A stretch of 64,000 bases of DNA, from contig JARBJD010000102.1 of assembly GCA_033064195.1 (NCBI GenBank), positions 160,375 through 224,374 on the forward strand, given 5' to 3'. This DNA comes from Blattamonas nauphoetae (taxonomy: Eukaryota; Preaxostyla; Oxymonadida). Shown here one piece after another: positions 33,189 to 45,485 of the stretch. How positions within the stretch are numbered: position 1 is the first letter of the stretch; every line of letters starts with the position of its first letter. Both the position numbers and the translations under genes were made by a program. A model generated the notes under the pieces. The model had not been told where the DNA came from, did not search any database, and saw nothing but the letters and a program-made list of their open reading frames with translations.

Positions 33189-33326
33189 GTCATTCAATTA
33201 TCCATTCCAACACTCGAATCATTCAGAACTATTATCCATTTACCAGCTTATTTTTTACTTTTTTTGAGAAAATTCGATAATCAATGGGCGGGTTCTTAAG
33301 AAGTCTATTCCAGGCTAACTATCAAC

Positions 33327-36300
33327 ATGAGCCTCAATTTATATCATCTTACAGTTCAACCTCCAACAGCAATCACCCATTCTGTCACCGGTAGATTTAC
33401 CTCTCCACAGAGACAGGAGTTTCTTGTCTGTCGTGGTCGAATCCTCGAGATCTACAAAGTTGAGGAAGAAACCAAAGTTCTTACGCTTGTTCTCTCAACG
33501 AATCTATTTGCCACAGTCAGAGCTTTAGAAGTCTTTCATTTGGAAGGTTTGTAAAACTCATCATTCAAGAGGATTCATTTCTCTCGTTGTTTGTATGACT
33601 ATGAGAGTACACTTCGTTTGGCTATGTTAACATATCTCATTTTTCTTTCATTTTTCTATTTCTTCTTTGATTCAGGTCTCCAGCGAGATTATATTGCAGT
33701 CACATCGGATTCAGGAACTTTTTCCGTTTTATTGTACGACGACTCAAAGAAGAAACTCGTTCAGATCCAAAACCATACTTTTGGTAAAACAGGATGCCGT
33801 CGTACTGTTCCAGGTCAATACCTGGCTGTCGATCCACAAGGTCGCGCTGCCATGATCGCTGCTGTGGAAAAATCAAAGCTTGCTGTCGTGATCGGACGAA
33901 ATTCTCAGGGTCAAGCGACGTTTTCTTCTGTTCTAGAAGCTCGCAACTCAGATACTGTTGTTTATTCTTTCGTTGCCCTTGATGCTGGTTCAGAAAATCC
34001 TCTTGTATGTCTCTTGTTATCTCTCATCATTCCTAGTTTGCTTCACTGGAACTCAACCATGGCCCTTCTGACCGAGATTCCACCGGAAATGTTGCATTGG
34101 TTGCCGAAAAAGCTGTTATTTTCTACGAACTCCATCTCGGAATGAATTCTGTCTCTCGAGTCAGAAGCGAACGAGTTCCAAATACGGCACATAAACTAAT
34201 CCCCATTCCATTTGGAGAAACAGTTGATTCTTTTCAAAGACCAAGCAAACCAACTGTTCCTGCTCCACTCCAGGCACCTCTTGGATCTGTTTGTGCTGGA
34301 GGTGTTCTGGTCTGTTGTGAAGATGAAGTTATCTACATAACACCAAACGGTGCCAGATTCTCTGCTCTCATTCCTCGACGTCGTGTAATTCCTGAAAACA
34401 AAGGGGTTATCATCCAGTCTTACGCCATGCAAAAAACAAGGAAGCTTTTCTACTTTCTCTTACAGTCTGAATACGGGGATTTGTACAGAGTACATTTTAA
34501 AATTTCCGATCAGAGCAATCCATCGATTGGCATGCGAGGACAATCGTTTGTCACAGGAATATCACTCCAATACTACGACACACTTCCGTCTCCAACAACG
34601 TCTCTCTCGATTCATAGAAAAGGGTTCTTATTTGCTGCAATGGAATCAGGCGACCATTTTCTGTACGAAATTATCAACTTAGGTTCACCACAAGATGAAC
34701 AAAATCCTAATTTGATCAAGGATGTCATTCGTCCTCCTCCAACTTTTAAAGGGCTCGTGTCGACGACGACCAAGCTCCTATCTTCTCGAAAAGTTCTTCC
34801 AAATCAGATTACCTATTTTATTCCCAATGAAACATTGGTGCATCTTCGAGAAATCAGTACTTTGCCAAACTTCTCACCATTCACTGATATGCAAATGATG
34901 CGATATCATTCACTCACCGAAGAAGGAACGCAACTATGTGCACTCACTGGAAAGGGTGCTCAATCGTCCATGGTCTGTATCCAGGCTGGCATTGCGGTCA
35001 ACCAAATTGGCCTCTCAGATTCCCCTGGGAACCCAACTGGGATCTGGACAGTCCTCGAAAAAGTGCAAATAGAAGACAGCATGGTTGAGAGGATGAAATA
35101 CATTATTATCTCCACACTCACGTTCACCCTCGTCATGGCTGTCGGCGAGGATGGGCTTCAGCCTGTCGACGATCACGGGATGCTCACAGATGTCCAGACT
35201 CTCTATGTGACTTCTTTGGATAACGGAACAATCCTCCAGATCCATCCAGGTGGTCTTCACACAATCAAAGACGGCAAGCCTTTCAAGGCCTTCACTTTGA
35301 AAGGACGAACCATCAAAAAGGCGGTGGCCAACCGCGCACAAGCAGTGATCGCTCTGGACAAGGGCGAGGTGAGGTATTTTGAGCTGGACCCGACCACACA
35401 AAACCTCGAAGAGAAGGCGAACGCTCGGTTCGAATACGACGTCACCGAACTGGACATCTCCACCGAGATTCATCGAGCCCGAGTTCGAACCGAGTTTCTC
35501 GCAGTTGGTCTGGCAAACAGCACCGTTCGGATCATGAGCCTCGAGCCATCAACTCGCCTGCACACCCTTTCGACGCAAGTGATCAAAGCACCACTCAGCT
35601 CCCTCTCTCTCGTGCAGATCGGAGGAGGAGAGGAATCGGGACAGTTGCACAATGATTTATGTTTGACTTCTTTCTTCTCTGATCACTCCTTTCTCTGATC
35701 TTCTTCCCTTTCAGCGACTTTCCTTTGCATCGGTCTCCAAAATGGCGCGTTCCTGCGGTCTCTTCTCGACTCCAAAGATGGAACCCTTGTTGACACTCGA
35801 ATGAAGATTTTGGGGACTCGACCAGTGAAACAATCCAAAATCATTGTCAACAAACGCCTTGCCCTTCTTGCTCTCTCGTCAACTCCGTGGCTCCTGCATC
35901 GTTCGAGCATCAGTTCCGTGACTGAGCTCGGGCCGGGTTCCGCGCATTCCTTCTCCCTCACTCATCTCTGCACTCCCACGTTTGACTACGCCTCTCCGTT
36001 CATGACACAAGGCTGTGACGAAGGCTGCATTACAGTCTCTCCTGATTCTGTTCGTGTCATCGTCCTCGACACACAGCTCGACACGTCAATCAACGAACTC
36101 ACTGCGAAGTCGATCACAAGACCGTTCTCTCCCTCCCCTCTCACCACCGTTTTCAAAGTCAATCTTGAGTTCTCTCCTCGCCGCTACACAATCCTGCCAA
36201 GGCAGAATGGCTCCATTGACGACCACAACGCAATTAACGAGATCGACCGCTCGATGAACCTCGCAGTGCTGGAAACACAACAATCTGTCGTTCCCTCTGG

Positions 36301-37720
36301 CGAGAAAGAAGCCAACAGACAGGCTGCTCTCGCCGAAGTTGAAGAACGCAGGCTGCAAGGGGACGAACTTGGAGCATTCCACGCACAGTCAATCGCCGAA
36401 CAGCTCGCCCTTCCTTCGAATCGCTTTGGGCATCCCGTCACGGGACCAGGGAAGTGGGCATCGTCCATCAGACTCATCCAATGCGATCGCATCCCTCGGG
36501 ACAGCGAGAACGACGACCCTGTTCTCACTCAGCTTCCACCGACATCAGATTTGATCGAGTTCCGCAGCGATGAAAGTGCCTTCGCTCTCGCTCCTGTCCA
36601 ATTCACCTCTCGAAAGGGCGAAGGCCCGTTCCTCGCAGTCGGAACGGCCAAAAACTTGATCTATGAACCCATCCGAACAGCACAAGGGGGATGCATCCAC
36701 ATCTACACAGTTAAGGAAGAGAAGGAGCGCGTGGTGAAGCAGAAAGGCGATGATGACGAGGACGACATGCCCGACGACTTCGACATCATCACCACCCCAA
36801 AGTTCCAGCTCGTCCACTCCACCGCCACGCAGGACATCCCGTTCTGCCTCAAGCACTTCAAAGGACGACTCCTTGCAGGGTGTGGGCAGTCTCTGGTTGT
36901 GTACGACATGGGCAAGCAGCGACTCCTCGTCAAGTGCTCCAATCGCAAGTTCCCGTCATTCATCGTTCAGATCAACGTTCTGAAAGATCGGATTTTTGTG
37001 AGCGACATCAGCGAGTCTGTCCACATCGTTCGCTACCGCAGAGATATTGGACAGATTGAGATCTGTGCAGACACAACAATCCCTCGCTGGACACTCTCCA
37101 CCATCGTCCTCGACTACGACACAATCTGCGGCACTGACAGGTTCGGACAGTTCTTCGTCGAGCGCCTGCCAATCGAGAATCAGGACATGGACGACGATCC
37201 GACAGGATTGGGAAAGGGCATCTTGAACGGTGCGCCGTACAAGTTGGAGTCGATGTGCGAGTTCTTCATCGGAGAAGCCGCAACAACAATGTGTCTCGGG
37301 AAGTTGGGCGACGAAGGGAAGGAGTGTGTGATCTACGGGACCTCTCTCGGAGGCCTCGGAACATTCCAGCCGATTACACAGAGGGAACAGTTGGAGCAGC
37401 TGTCGATGCTCGAGGCGTCTCTGCGGCAGATCATGACCGACGTGACATTCATCCAAAAGACGACTCCGTTCGGAGACAAGTCAGATGGGACATTGCATGT
37501 CCTCGGGAAGAACAGTGGCACTCCGATCTCACTTGTGGGGCGGGATCACCTCTCCTTCCGCAGTGCGTATGTGCCAGTGAAGGGCGTGATTGATGGAGAT
37601 CTTTGTGAGACGTTCTTCAGTCTGGAGCGGAATCTACGGGAACGTGTTGCGCAGGATATGAATATGAGTGAGATTCAAATCGAGAAACTGATTGAAGAGA
37701 TGAGAAATCGACTGTTTTAG
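33327..37720 (+). CDS. SF3B3: SF3B3 (SF3b130/SAP130), U2 snRNP splicing factor subunit
   Basis: SF3B3 is a three-propeller scaffold of the SF3b complex that recognises the intron branch site. The ATG at 33327 gives MSLNLYHLTVQPPTAITHS, the family N-terminus. After an intron (about 33552-33674) the signature FGKTGCRRTVPGQYLAVDPQG follows. Another intron near 34003-34042 leads to the next blades (RSERVPNTAHKL, GGVLVCCEDEVIY). An intron near 35642-35715 precedes TFLCIGLQNGAFLRSLLDS and LGTRPVKQSK, again strongly matching SF3B3 rather than DDB1 or CPSF160. The C-terminal exon ends IEKLIEEMRNRLF and a TAG at 37720. The total of about 1,330-1,350 residues is somewhat longer than the human protein because of a charged insert (about 36700-36790). 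A busy spliceosome fits the intron-rich genes around it. Confidence 0.92.
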
Positions 37721-37936
37721 AAGTCTTTTCTGATTTTACACTTCAAATGAATGAGAATTCTTCATTTTTTCTGTACGACACATTTCATGAATCAATCTTT
37801 GATATCATTTGGAAAAATTGAGTGAATCGTGGAGTTTGTTCATTGTCATGCTGTTCAGTGGAGATCTCTTCCCATGAGTTCATCAGTGAATCAGAGATGA
37901 GTTTCTGAAATGAATAAAGGGTCAGTGTTGAATCAA

Positions 37937-40622
37937 ATGCCACCTAAAACGACGAAGACTACGAAGGCAACGACCCAGAAAACCAAAACCACCACCCTGA
38001 CTGTTTGCATTTGTTTCATATATGCTGATTTGGTGATTATTTCCATGAAATGTGATGCTTTTCTCAATTCTTCAGGATAAGTCACCTAAAAAGAATCAAC
38101 CACTCCCGTCAGCTTCCAATCGACCTCCAATGACATCTACTGGCCTCGGAGGATTTGGAAGATTTGGTTTTGATCAGGTATGGTTCCTCTTTCTTGACAA
38201 ATCTTTCTCCCCACCGTTCTCCCTCTTCGCGCACATCTACCGTTATTTTCCCATCACTGATATCCATACAAACTATATCCACCTCTCTTCAACACTATAG
38301 CAAAAGCAGGTGATTAAACCAGCGAACCAACTGAAACTTTCAGAAACTGAACTGAATGAAGAATTCCAACTCATGCTCAACACAACTGACAGTTTCATGC
38401 CTTCGAACATCGTGAGGTTTAATTTCAAAGACAAGCAGTTCAAATCCGACACTAACATCACACACACCAGAACACATTTCTCGCTTGATGGAAAAGCAGT
38501 CTATCAGGGAAGTGGAAGTTCACAAGGTAACCAAGCTTCCGGACAACAAGCTTCAGAAGGAAAAGCCAAATTGGCTAATGCATTTAACATTTCAACTGTT
38601 GGAACGCAAACACAAAGACTCGAACCAAAAACTATGCTTGTTGACACGGATAAGATTGTCTTTGAAGATTTCTCGTACACTGTCACACAATGGGATATTT
38701 TTGATTCATACATGCAAGATCAGGAACGACAAAAAGTCGAGAAGGAGAAGACTGGAAAGAAACCTGGAATCGCAAAGAAAGCTGCCAATCAGGACGATAC
38801 CCCGCTTATCCCTCTCCCAAAAGCAACACCGATGCCAGCAAATGCTCTCGAGCCAAGTGGAGGTGGAGTCATCCCTGGCGAATTTCCGGGTCTCCCAGGA
38901 ATGTCAGGTGAAAGTCTTCTCAACCAACAATCAACGTCAACCACATCAAATGTTATGGCTCTTGCTGGTGCTCAACAAAGCGCAAATGTGTCATTCGAGA
39001 CAGATCCGGGCATTCTGAGAGCGCTCCAAGTTCTCGAAAGAATGACTCTCCAAAACACCTTCGAAGGAATCAGCGAAGATTACAAATTCTGGGAAGATCC
39101 ATCTGATGCTCAAAAGGGAGATTCTGGTGGAGTTCTTCCTTTGTGGACCTTTGTTCCATCCAAAAGAGAAGCCAAAAAGAAAACAACCACCTGCATTGCG
39201 TGGCATCCACGTTATCCTGATTTCTTCGCCGTGGGTTACGGTACATTTGAGTTTAATAAACAATCAACTGGAGCCGTCGCGGTCTATACATTGAAAAACC
39301 ATCTGAATCCAGAATACTTCTTCACATTCGATTCAAGTGTTCTTTCCATTGCCTGGAACAGAAAAGTTTGTTTCCTTTAGCATATCTTCCCTCTTTCCTT
39401 CTTCTTTATGATGATTATCTGATCCATCCCGATATCTTCCGTAATTTTCATCACTCTTCTTGTCGTCTCTCAGCATCCTCCATACCTCGCTGTGGGTCTT
39501 TCAAATGGTGTCGTTCTGTCGTTCGATATTCGTGACCAAACGAACACATTGTCTGTCTCCAAATTGGACTTCAACAGACGGAAGGGTGATGTGAAAGGAA
39601 AGCATACCGATTGTGTTTGGGGTGTCGTATGGGAAGAAGAAATGCTTTCATCAATCTCAGACGACGATGACGAATTGATGAAAAGGCCAGACAGATCAGA
39701 ACCGAAGGAACATGACGAAAAGAAACAGGAAGAGAAAAGACATGACGGAGAAGAGAGAGAGAAACCAGAAGCCCGACCTCGCACGCAAGCCGGTGGTGCC
39801 CCGGAGGAAGAGGGAGCTAGCAGCAGCATTGAAGGAGTCGGGACAGTTCTGAGTGTGAGTAGCGATGGACGTGTAACCCGATGGAGACGGGAGAAAGATA
39901 GAATGGTTCCTCGCGATGTCATGGAGATTAAGGGTGATACAGATGATGCCCTTGATGGTGGAGAAGACGATGAAGAGCAAGGGGAAACAGACACAACTGA
40001 CCAAACGATTATTTTCTCTCAAACAGTCTCTGGATGTTCTTGCGTCTCTGTTCACCCGACTCGCTCTCATCTTGCCCTCATTGGAACAGAAGAAGCCATC
40101 ATTCACAAAGTCACAAAATCGTACAATGGAGAGACTCTTCAAAAATACTCTGCCCACAAAATGCCTGTTTATTCTGTTGCATGGAACCCAATGCATCCTC
40201 GTGTGTTCCTCTCGGCTGGTGCTGACTGGAGCGTCTTCCTCTGGGATCACACCCTTGACCAGCCTCAACTGGAATTCGCATTCGGCTCGAGTATTGGAGA
40301 TGTGGCCTGGGCCCCATTCAGCGCAACTATCTTTGCTATGTGCAGTGCAGACGGAAAAGTGTATGTGTTTGATCTCAACATCAACAGACAAGAGCCATTG
40401 TGTGAAGTCCAACTTGAGAAAAACACGCGCCTCACAAAGATCGCTTTCTCTGCCTTTGACCCAGTCATCCTTGTCGGAGATGAGAAAGGAAAGGTTCACA
40501 CACTTAAACTCAGTCCCAATCTTCGGAAGTCCTATGCAGAGAAAAATTCAGTAGAAGAGGAAATAGAGAGAATGGAGAAAGTTCTTGATTATGCCATCAG
40601 GTGCAAAGAAGCAGGAATGTAA
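37937..40622 (+). CDS. DNAI1: Axonemal outer-arm dynein intermediate chain 1 (DNAI1/IC78 family)
   Basis: A WD-repeat intermediate chain that docks the outer dynein arm on flagellar doublets. The ATG at 37937 starts a Lys/Thr-rich leader (MPPKTTKTTKATTQKTK). An intron leads to DKSPKKNQPLPSASNRPP, and a second intron ends just before QKQVIKPANQLKLSETELNE, the family LLKPDDQLELTEAEL-type block. Other matches are QWDIFDSYMQDQERQK, MTLQNTFEGISEDYKFWED, and the first WD repeats (IAWHPRYPDFFAVGYGTFEF). An intron (about 39366-39473) leads to the remaining blades, with AWNPMHPRVFLSAGADWSVF, GDVAWAPFSATIFAMCSADG and LKLSPNLRKSYAEK near the end. A charged insert (RPDRSEPKEHDEKKQEEKR and beyond) interrupts one blade. 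TAA at 40622. Together with RSP3 it shows motile flagella with outer arms. Confidence 0.93.
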
Positions 40623-41296
40623 TTGATCATTTTGACAATGGCACACTTTATTCACGACACCTCGAAATTATTATTTGGCATCCTTCTTATAATGGCGCAA
40701 AACCAACACTTTCATTCATGGTGTGTTCTCCAATTGAAGTTTGGCGGAAGAATTTTAACGTAAAAATTCAGAACAATATGATGAAATGATTAATATGACA
40801 ATGAATTGACATAAAACCAATGAGCCAGTGAGTTTAGGGAACTTGGAGAGGCTGAAGTGCTTGAAAGAGTTTGAGAGGGAAGGATATCCTTGAGATTAAT
40901 CAATACAACAGAATTTCCTGAGTGCCAAGAGAGAGTAAAGAAGATGATGAAGGACACAAGCTAGAACAGAGTGAAAAAAAAGTGTAATCAGAAATCGATG
41001 CAGGTATTGGTTGAATCATTGGATGAAAATATAAAAATGAGAAATCCAAGTTCGCAAATCTGCTATAGATGGAACGAAAACATATCACCAGATTAAACCA
41101 GTTAATATGCCGCGAACTTCTCCATGCAGATAAAGCTGACCAGGGACGTCTCAAAGATATTTAATCATCTCATAGCAAGGATGATGTGTTTATCATCATG
41201 AAAGTTAATAAATCTGAATATAGTATACATGTGAGCAGACGGTAGTGTCTTTGTTGGAAGTGAGAAAAAAGTTGATGCAGGCCTGATCATCATCGA
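40623..41296 (-). other. Intergenic region that may hide a small spliced gene
   Basis: About 670 bp between DNAI1 and NVL. On the minus strand a frame near 41150-41085 reads QLYLHGEVRGILTG. A GT-AG candidate intron (about 41091-41066) follows, and further left another frame reads VVLINLKDILPSQTLSS (about 40908-40858). These pieces look protein-like, faintly OB-fold-like. I could not connect them in one consistent frame or find a convincing start, so I do not call a gene. Confidence 0.25.
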
Positions 41297-44028
41297 ATGT
41301 CATCAGACATCAGGAAAATCATCACCAAGTATGTAAATGAAACACAAAAGCCTACATGGGATAGTTGTCATGATTTGATTAAGGAAAAAAGTGGCTATGA
41401 TAGAAACAAGGCTCAAGAATACAGAAACAGTTTGTATTGCTCTTTTATGATGAATAACCGTTTTCTTTGTCTCTTTGATTGTCATCTCCCCATAGTTTGT
41501 GTTCAGATGATTGATCAAAAGTCTGTATTTATCTTACACTCATTGGAAATTTGAACAGAAAGAATCCATCACCCTCTCCAGCTAGAAGTCCGGCACCATT
41601 CACTCCAAGTAAAGACCAAACTCCTTTGAAGCGCTCTGAAGTTATTTTAGGATCGGGTCCAATTGCACGAAGTGGAACTCCGAACAAACCAAAACGAACA
41701 CGTACAGGAACGTCTAAGGGAGATCCTGAAAGTAATATTGTGGATCCACTTACACCAGGACGCAATCCACCCTTTAGAAGTGTTCGCGTCAAATCAAGAT
41801 CACAAGTAGATGAGTTCGGAGGCTATCAAAATATCATCGATGTATGATGATATTTATCATGTTTCAATTCTCTACAGATGCTTATGAATGATGCACTCGA
41901 TTGTTTCCTCCCGAGTGAGATCGATCAATCGTTTCAACCAACCTCAACCAGCATTTTAGTCACTGGACCATCTGGATGTGGAAAAACTCATCTTGTGAAC
42001 TGTTTTGCTGGAACAATATACAACAGACAAGAAATTCACTACTCAAAGAAGCGAGGGAAGCTTGTTCTCTCGTCCCACTTGGACCCAGTGAACTTCTACT
42101 CAGTCTCAGCTGTCGAGTTGATTGGAGGCATCACTGGCCAAACAGAGCGGCATATCGAAGACGTGTTTTCAGAGGCCTGGCATAACACACCTTGCATCCT
42201 CTTTCTGGACGACTTGGACGCCATTGTGTCGAAGCGGGACAGCGGGGGAGGCTTTCAAAGAGACATGGAAAAGCGAATTGTGACGACACTGTCCAGATGT
42301 GTCAGTGAGTCTCTGAACGACAAGAAAAGGAAGGGGAAGAATGGGGAACCGCAGTTGATGGTGATTGCAGCGACGTCGCAGCCGTCTTCGCTCGATGAAG
42401 GGCTTCGGGGGCAGTTTGAGCAGGAAATCCAACTTGGGTTCCCGTCTCTTTCGGACAAGGCGGACATCCTTGCCAAACTGTGCTATTCCAGAAACGTGTC
42501 GTGTGGAGTTAGTTTTGACGAAATTGCTCGTCTTACCCCAGGGTTTGTCTTTCCTCGCAGTCTTTCCTTTTTTCTCAGATTCGTTGCGAAGGATCTTCTC
42601 ACCCTCATCAAAAAGGCGTCTCGTGAACTCAGGCTTCGTGTTTCTCGAGACATGAAGGAATACACGTCTATTCATCAACTAGCCCCTTCTCCAGTCCCCG
42701 AGATTGTCGATTTTTCAGAAAAGAAAGCAGACGAGACCATTCCCATCCTTCCGCCAGAAGAACTTATCAACACCACTGCCCCCCTCTCCGACGAGATTGT
42801 CAAAGAGAAGCGAGACGAGCCCGACGATTACATCAACCTGGACGAGATCGGGTCTGAGGTCGATCTCGACGGTTGGATCGACAAAGCGATCAACTTGGCC
42901 GAGACCGAGCCGGAGGTGGACACACGCCCGCACGTCGAATGGAATCGGAGGCGATTGATGTACGCCCGTGCTCGGTGGAATCTGCGCGAGTCGGTGGAAG
43001 GTCTCCAAATGCAGAAGACGGAACTGACTCTCCAGGACATCCAAGTTGCTCTGAAAAGGACGGTGCCCACAGCCATGCGGGAAGGGTTTGATCCTGCTCC
43101 GAAAGAGACGTTCGATGATTGTGGGGCACTCGACACGGTCATCGAAGAGATCCAAAACAATTTCATCCGCCCCATCAAGTACCCCCGCGTCTTCCGAGAC
43201 CACAAATTGGACGGCATTATGGTTTGTGTACTCTCACTCATGATCTTCGTTCTTTGCAGCTGTATGGACCGCCAGGATGTGGAAAGACTCAAATTGCGAA
43301 GGCTTTGGCGCATGAGAGTGGAGCGTCGTTCATCAGCGTGTCTGGTCCAGAGCTGCTCGACAAATATGTTGGGGAGTCAGAGCGAGCAGTGAGGAATCTG
43401 TTTGAACGGGCACGAATGGCCTCACCTTGCGTCATCTTCTTCGATGAGATTGATGCATTGACAGCGAGCAGGTCGGGAAGTGACAATTCATACATGGACC
43501 GAGTTGTTAATCAGCTCCTGTCGGAACTGGACGGAATACGAGAGAATTCGCAAGTGTTTGCGATCGGAGCTACGAATAGGCTCGGTTTGTCACGCTCTTT
43601 CTCCTGATTTCTGCTCAGATTTGATTGATCAAGCCATCCTTCGGCCGGGTCGGTTTGGGATCTCCATCGAGATTCCACTCCCCGATCAGGCCGGACGAGA
43701 AGCCATTCTTCGAGTCCACCTTCGAAAGAGGAACATCGCAATGGGTGCAGAGGAAGTGGCCACACTGGCCAGCGATATCGAAGGCTTTTCAGGGGCAGAG
43801 TTGGCTGACATTGTGAAGACCGCCCATCAGATGGCATCACTGGAAGCTGTGCAGAGGTTGGAAGCACTTGAACGATCGGGACAGTCTAATCCGGCGGAAA
43901 TGGATTCTATTGTTCTCCGGCCAATCACGTTACAAGATTTGCAGATAGCAAAGCAGAAAGTTAAGGAACTTAAAGAAAAAAAGAAAGGTCAAACTCGTCG
44001 GAAAGGACGGGACCAGAAACTAACCTAA
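41297..44028 (+). CDS. NVL: NVL/RIX7-type double AAA ATPase (ribosome biogenesis)
   Basis: NVL/Rix7 extracts factors from pre-60S particles in the nucleus. The N-terminal exon ([19 protein letters not shown]) resembles the family's small helical nucleolin-binding domain. A basic Ser/Pro-rich linker follows. The first AAA module has Walker [13 protein letters not shown] and Walker [17 protein letters not shown] disordered acidic linker separates it from the second module: [19 protein letters not shown], Walker [17 protein letters not shown] after an intron (about 43220-43260), [17 protein letters not shown], Walker [15 protein letters not shown], sensor ATNRLD and arginine-finger region AILRPGRF. 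A short intron lies at about 43585-43618. The Lys-rich C-terminus ends at a TAA at 44028. First-module Walker B reads DDLD where many AAA proteins have DEID; conserved E-to-D changes in one ring are known in this family. Confidence 0.88.
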
Positions 44029-44174
44029 AACTTTGAACATTTCACAAATTTGATGATTTTCATTGTTTGAAATCCGTTCATTTGTCAATATCTCACAGAA
44101 TCGAGAAAACCGGGTGTGTTCAAATAAAGTGAGGGGTCTCCCGATCAATCACAATTCATGGATTGGACGATTGA

Positions 44175-45295
44175 ATGAGCACAAAAGAGATCACAGCACC
44201 TTTACCACAAACTGCCTTTTCCTTTCTCAACAAGTTACCGAGATTAAAGACAGGTTGCCCCTCCATTGACACTATCTTAAGTGGAGGTCTCCCTGTGTGT
44301 GGAATCAATGAAATTTGCGGAGAATCAGCTGTTGGAAAGACTCAATTATGTTTTCAGCTATGCTGTAATGCACAGTTGCCTTTGGAATGCGGAGGATTAA
44401 ATGGATATGCATGTTATATCTCAACCGAAGGGCCTCCTCATACAGGCCGCCTCCAAGAGATTGCATCGTATGTTGCGAACTCACAACCGTTTGAAGGTGT
44501 GGATTTACTGTATTATCTTTCACATTATCCCCTTTATTTCCATCATCAGTGGAATGGAATCTCTGTGACAACATTCTCCTCTCAACTGCAGGTACCTCGG
44601 CAGAATTGTTGCAAATTATTCGAGAAAAACTTCCTGTTCTCCTCCAGATCAAGGAAGTTAAGCTTATTATCATTGATTCACTGACTTCACGTCTCATTTT
44701 TTCATTCTCATTTTATCAGTTATTCGCCATGAGTTTGATCAAGCATCCACCATTGCGCGGACAAATCTTCTCTCGGAAGTGTGCTCTTCATTGAAAGTTT
44801 GTTTTCTGTTGAAACTTGATTGGTTTTTCTCAGACTCTCAGTGAACAGCATCAGATCTGTGTGGTCTGTGTGAATCAAGTCACATCTATTTTCGACGAAC
44901 CACCAGACGAGACAAAATTTCTTGTCCGAAGCCTCGTCGAGCACTATAAAGACACACAGGGCCAAGCGTTCGGACATGTCTATCCAACCATCGAGGAATT
45001 CTCGCGGACAAAGCCGTCACTTGGGATGGCCTGGGCTCATCTGGTCACAACACGACTCTTCCTGACTCGGACATCGCACAACGTCAAAATTAAGATTAGG
45101 ACGGAGATTGTTGAGGAGGAAGAGGGACAAATCACAGACATCAAAAAGAGAAAACGAACAGAATCAACGAAAACAACAGTCGTTGAAGCAAATTCATCTG
45201 TCCGACGTCTTTCAATTGTCTTCTCCCCACATTTGCGAATCGCATCAGCTTCATTCATTGTTACGACGAATGGAATTGAGGATTATATGCCATGA
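44175..45295 (+). CDS. XRCC3: XRCC3-like RAD51 paralogue (recombinational DNA repair)
   Basis: RAD51 paralogues assist RAD51 filament formation in homologous recombination. The ATG at 44175 leads to LKTGCPSIDTILSGGLPVCG and Walker A GESAVGKTQLCFQLCCNAQ, the XRCC3-type motif with GKTQL. An intron (GT at about 44500, AG at about 44549) joins to EWNLCDNILLSTAGTSAELL. Walker B is in EVKLIIIDSLTS, followed by a short intron and VIRHEFDQASTIARTNLL. Another intron precedes TLSEQHQICVVCVNQVTSIF, the L2-proximal segment. PSLGMAWAHLVTTRLFLTRT is the conserved SPALGxxWAxxxxxRL block. TGA at 45293-45295. A charged insert (EEEEGQITDIKKRKRTE) lies between the last two beta strands. XRCC3 is preferred over RAD51B/C from the Walker A context and the ALGxxWA block. 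Confidence 0.85.
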
Positions 45296-45485
45296 CAGAG
45301 AGGCTTCTTGTTTTACACCTCCTTGGTTTCTCTTGTTTTTCATTTCACGAGAAAAGACAGACAAACAATCAGGGATGGTACGTGGAGAAATGTGAGCCAG
45401 CATTTCTTCTTTGTGGATATGAAAGAAGTAATGAAGATGAGATGGCGTCGGGTTGATCAGAAAACAAAATAAGACAAGTATTGTG

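Noticed and set aside
32160-33197. A 345-codon open frame antisense to GAPDH
   Set aside because: It mirrors the strongly biased codon use of GAPDH, has no family motifs, and the sense strand carries intact GAPDH catalytic motifs.
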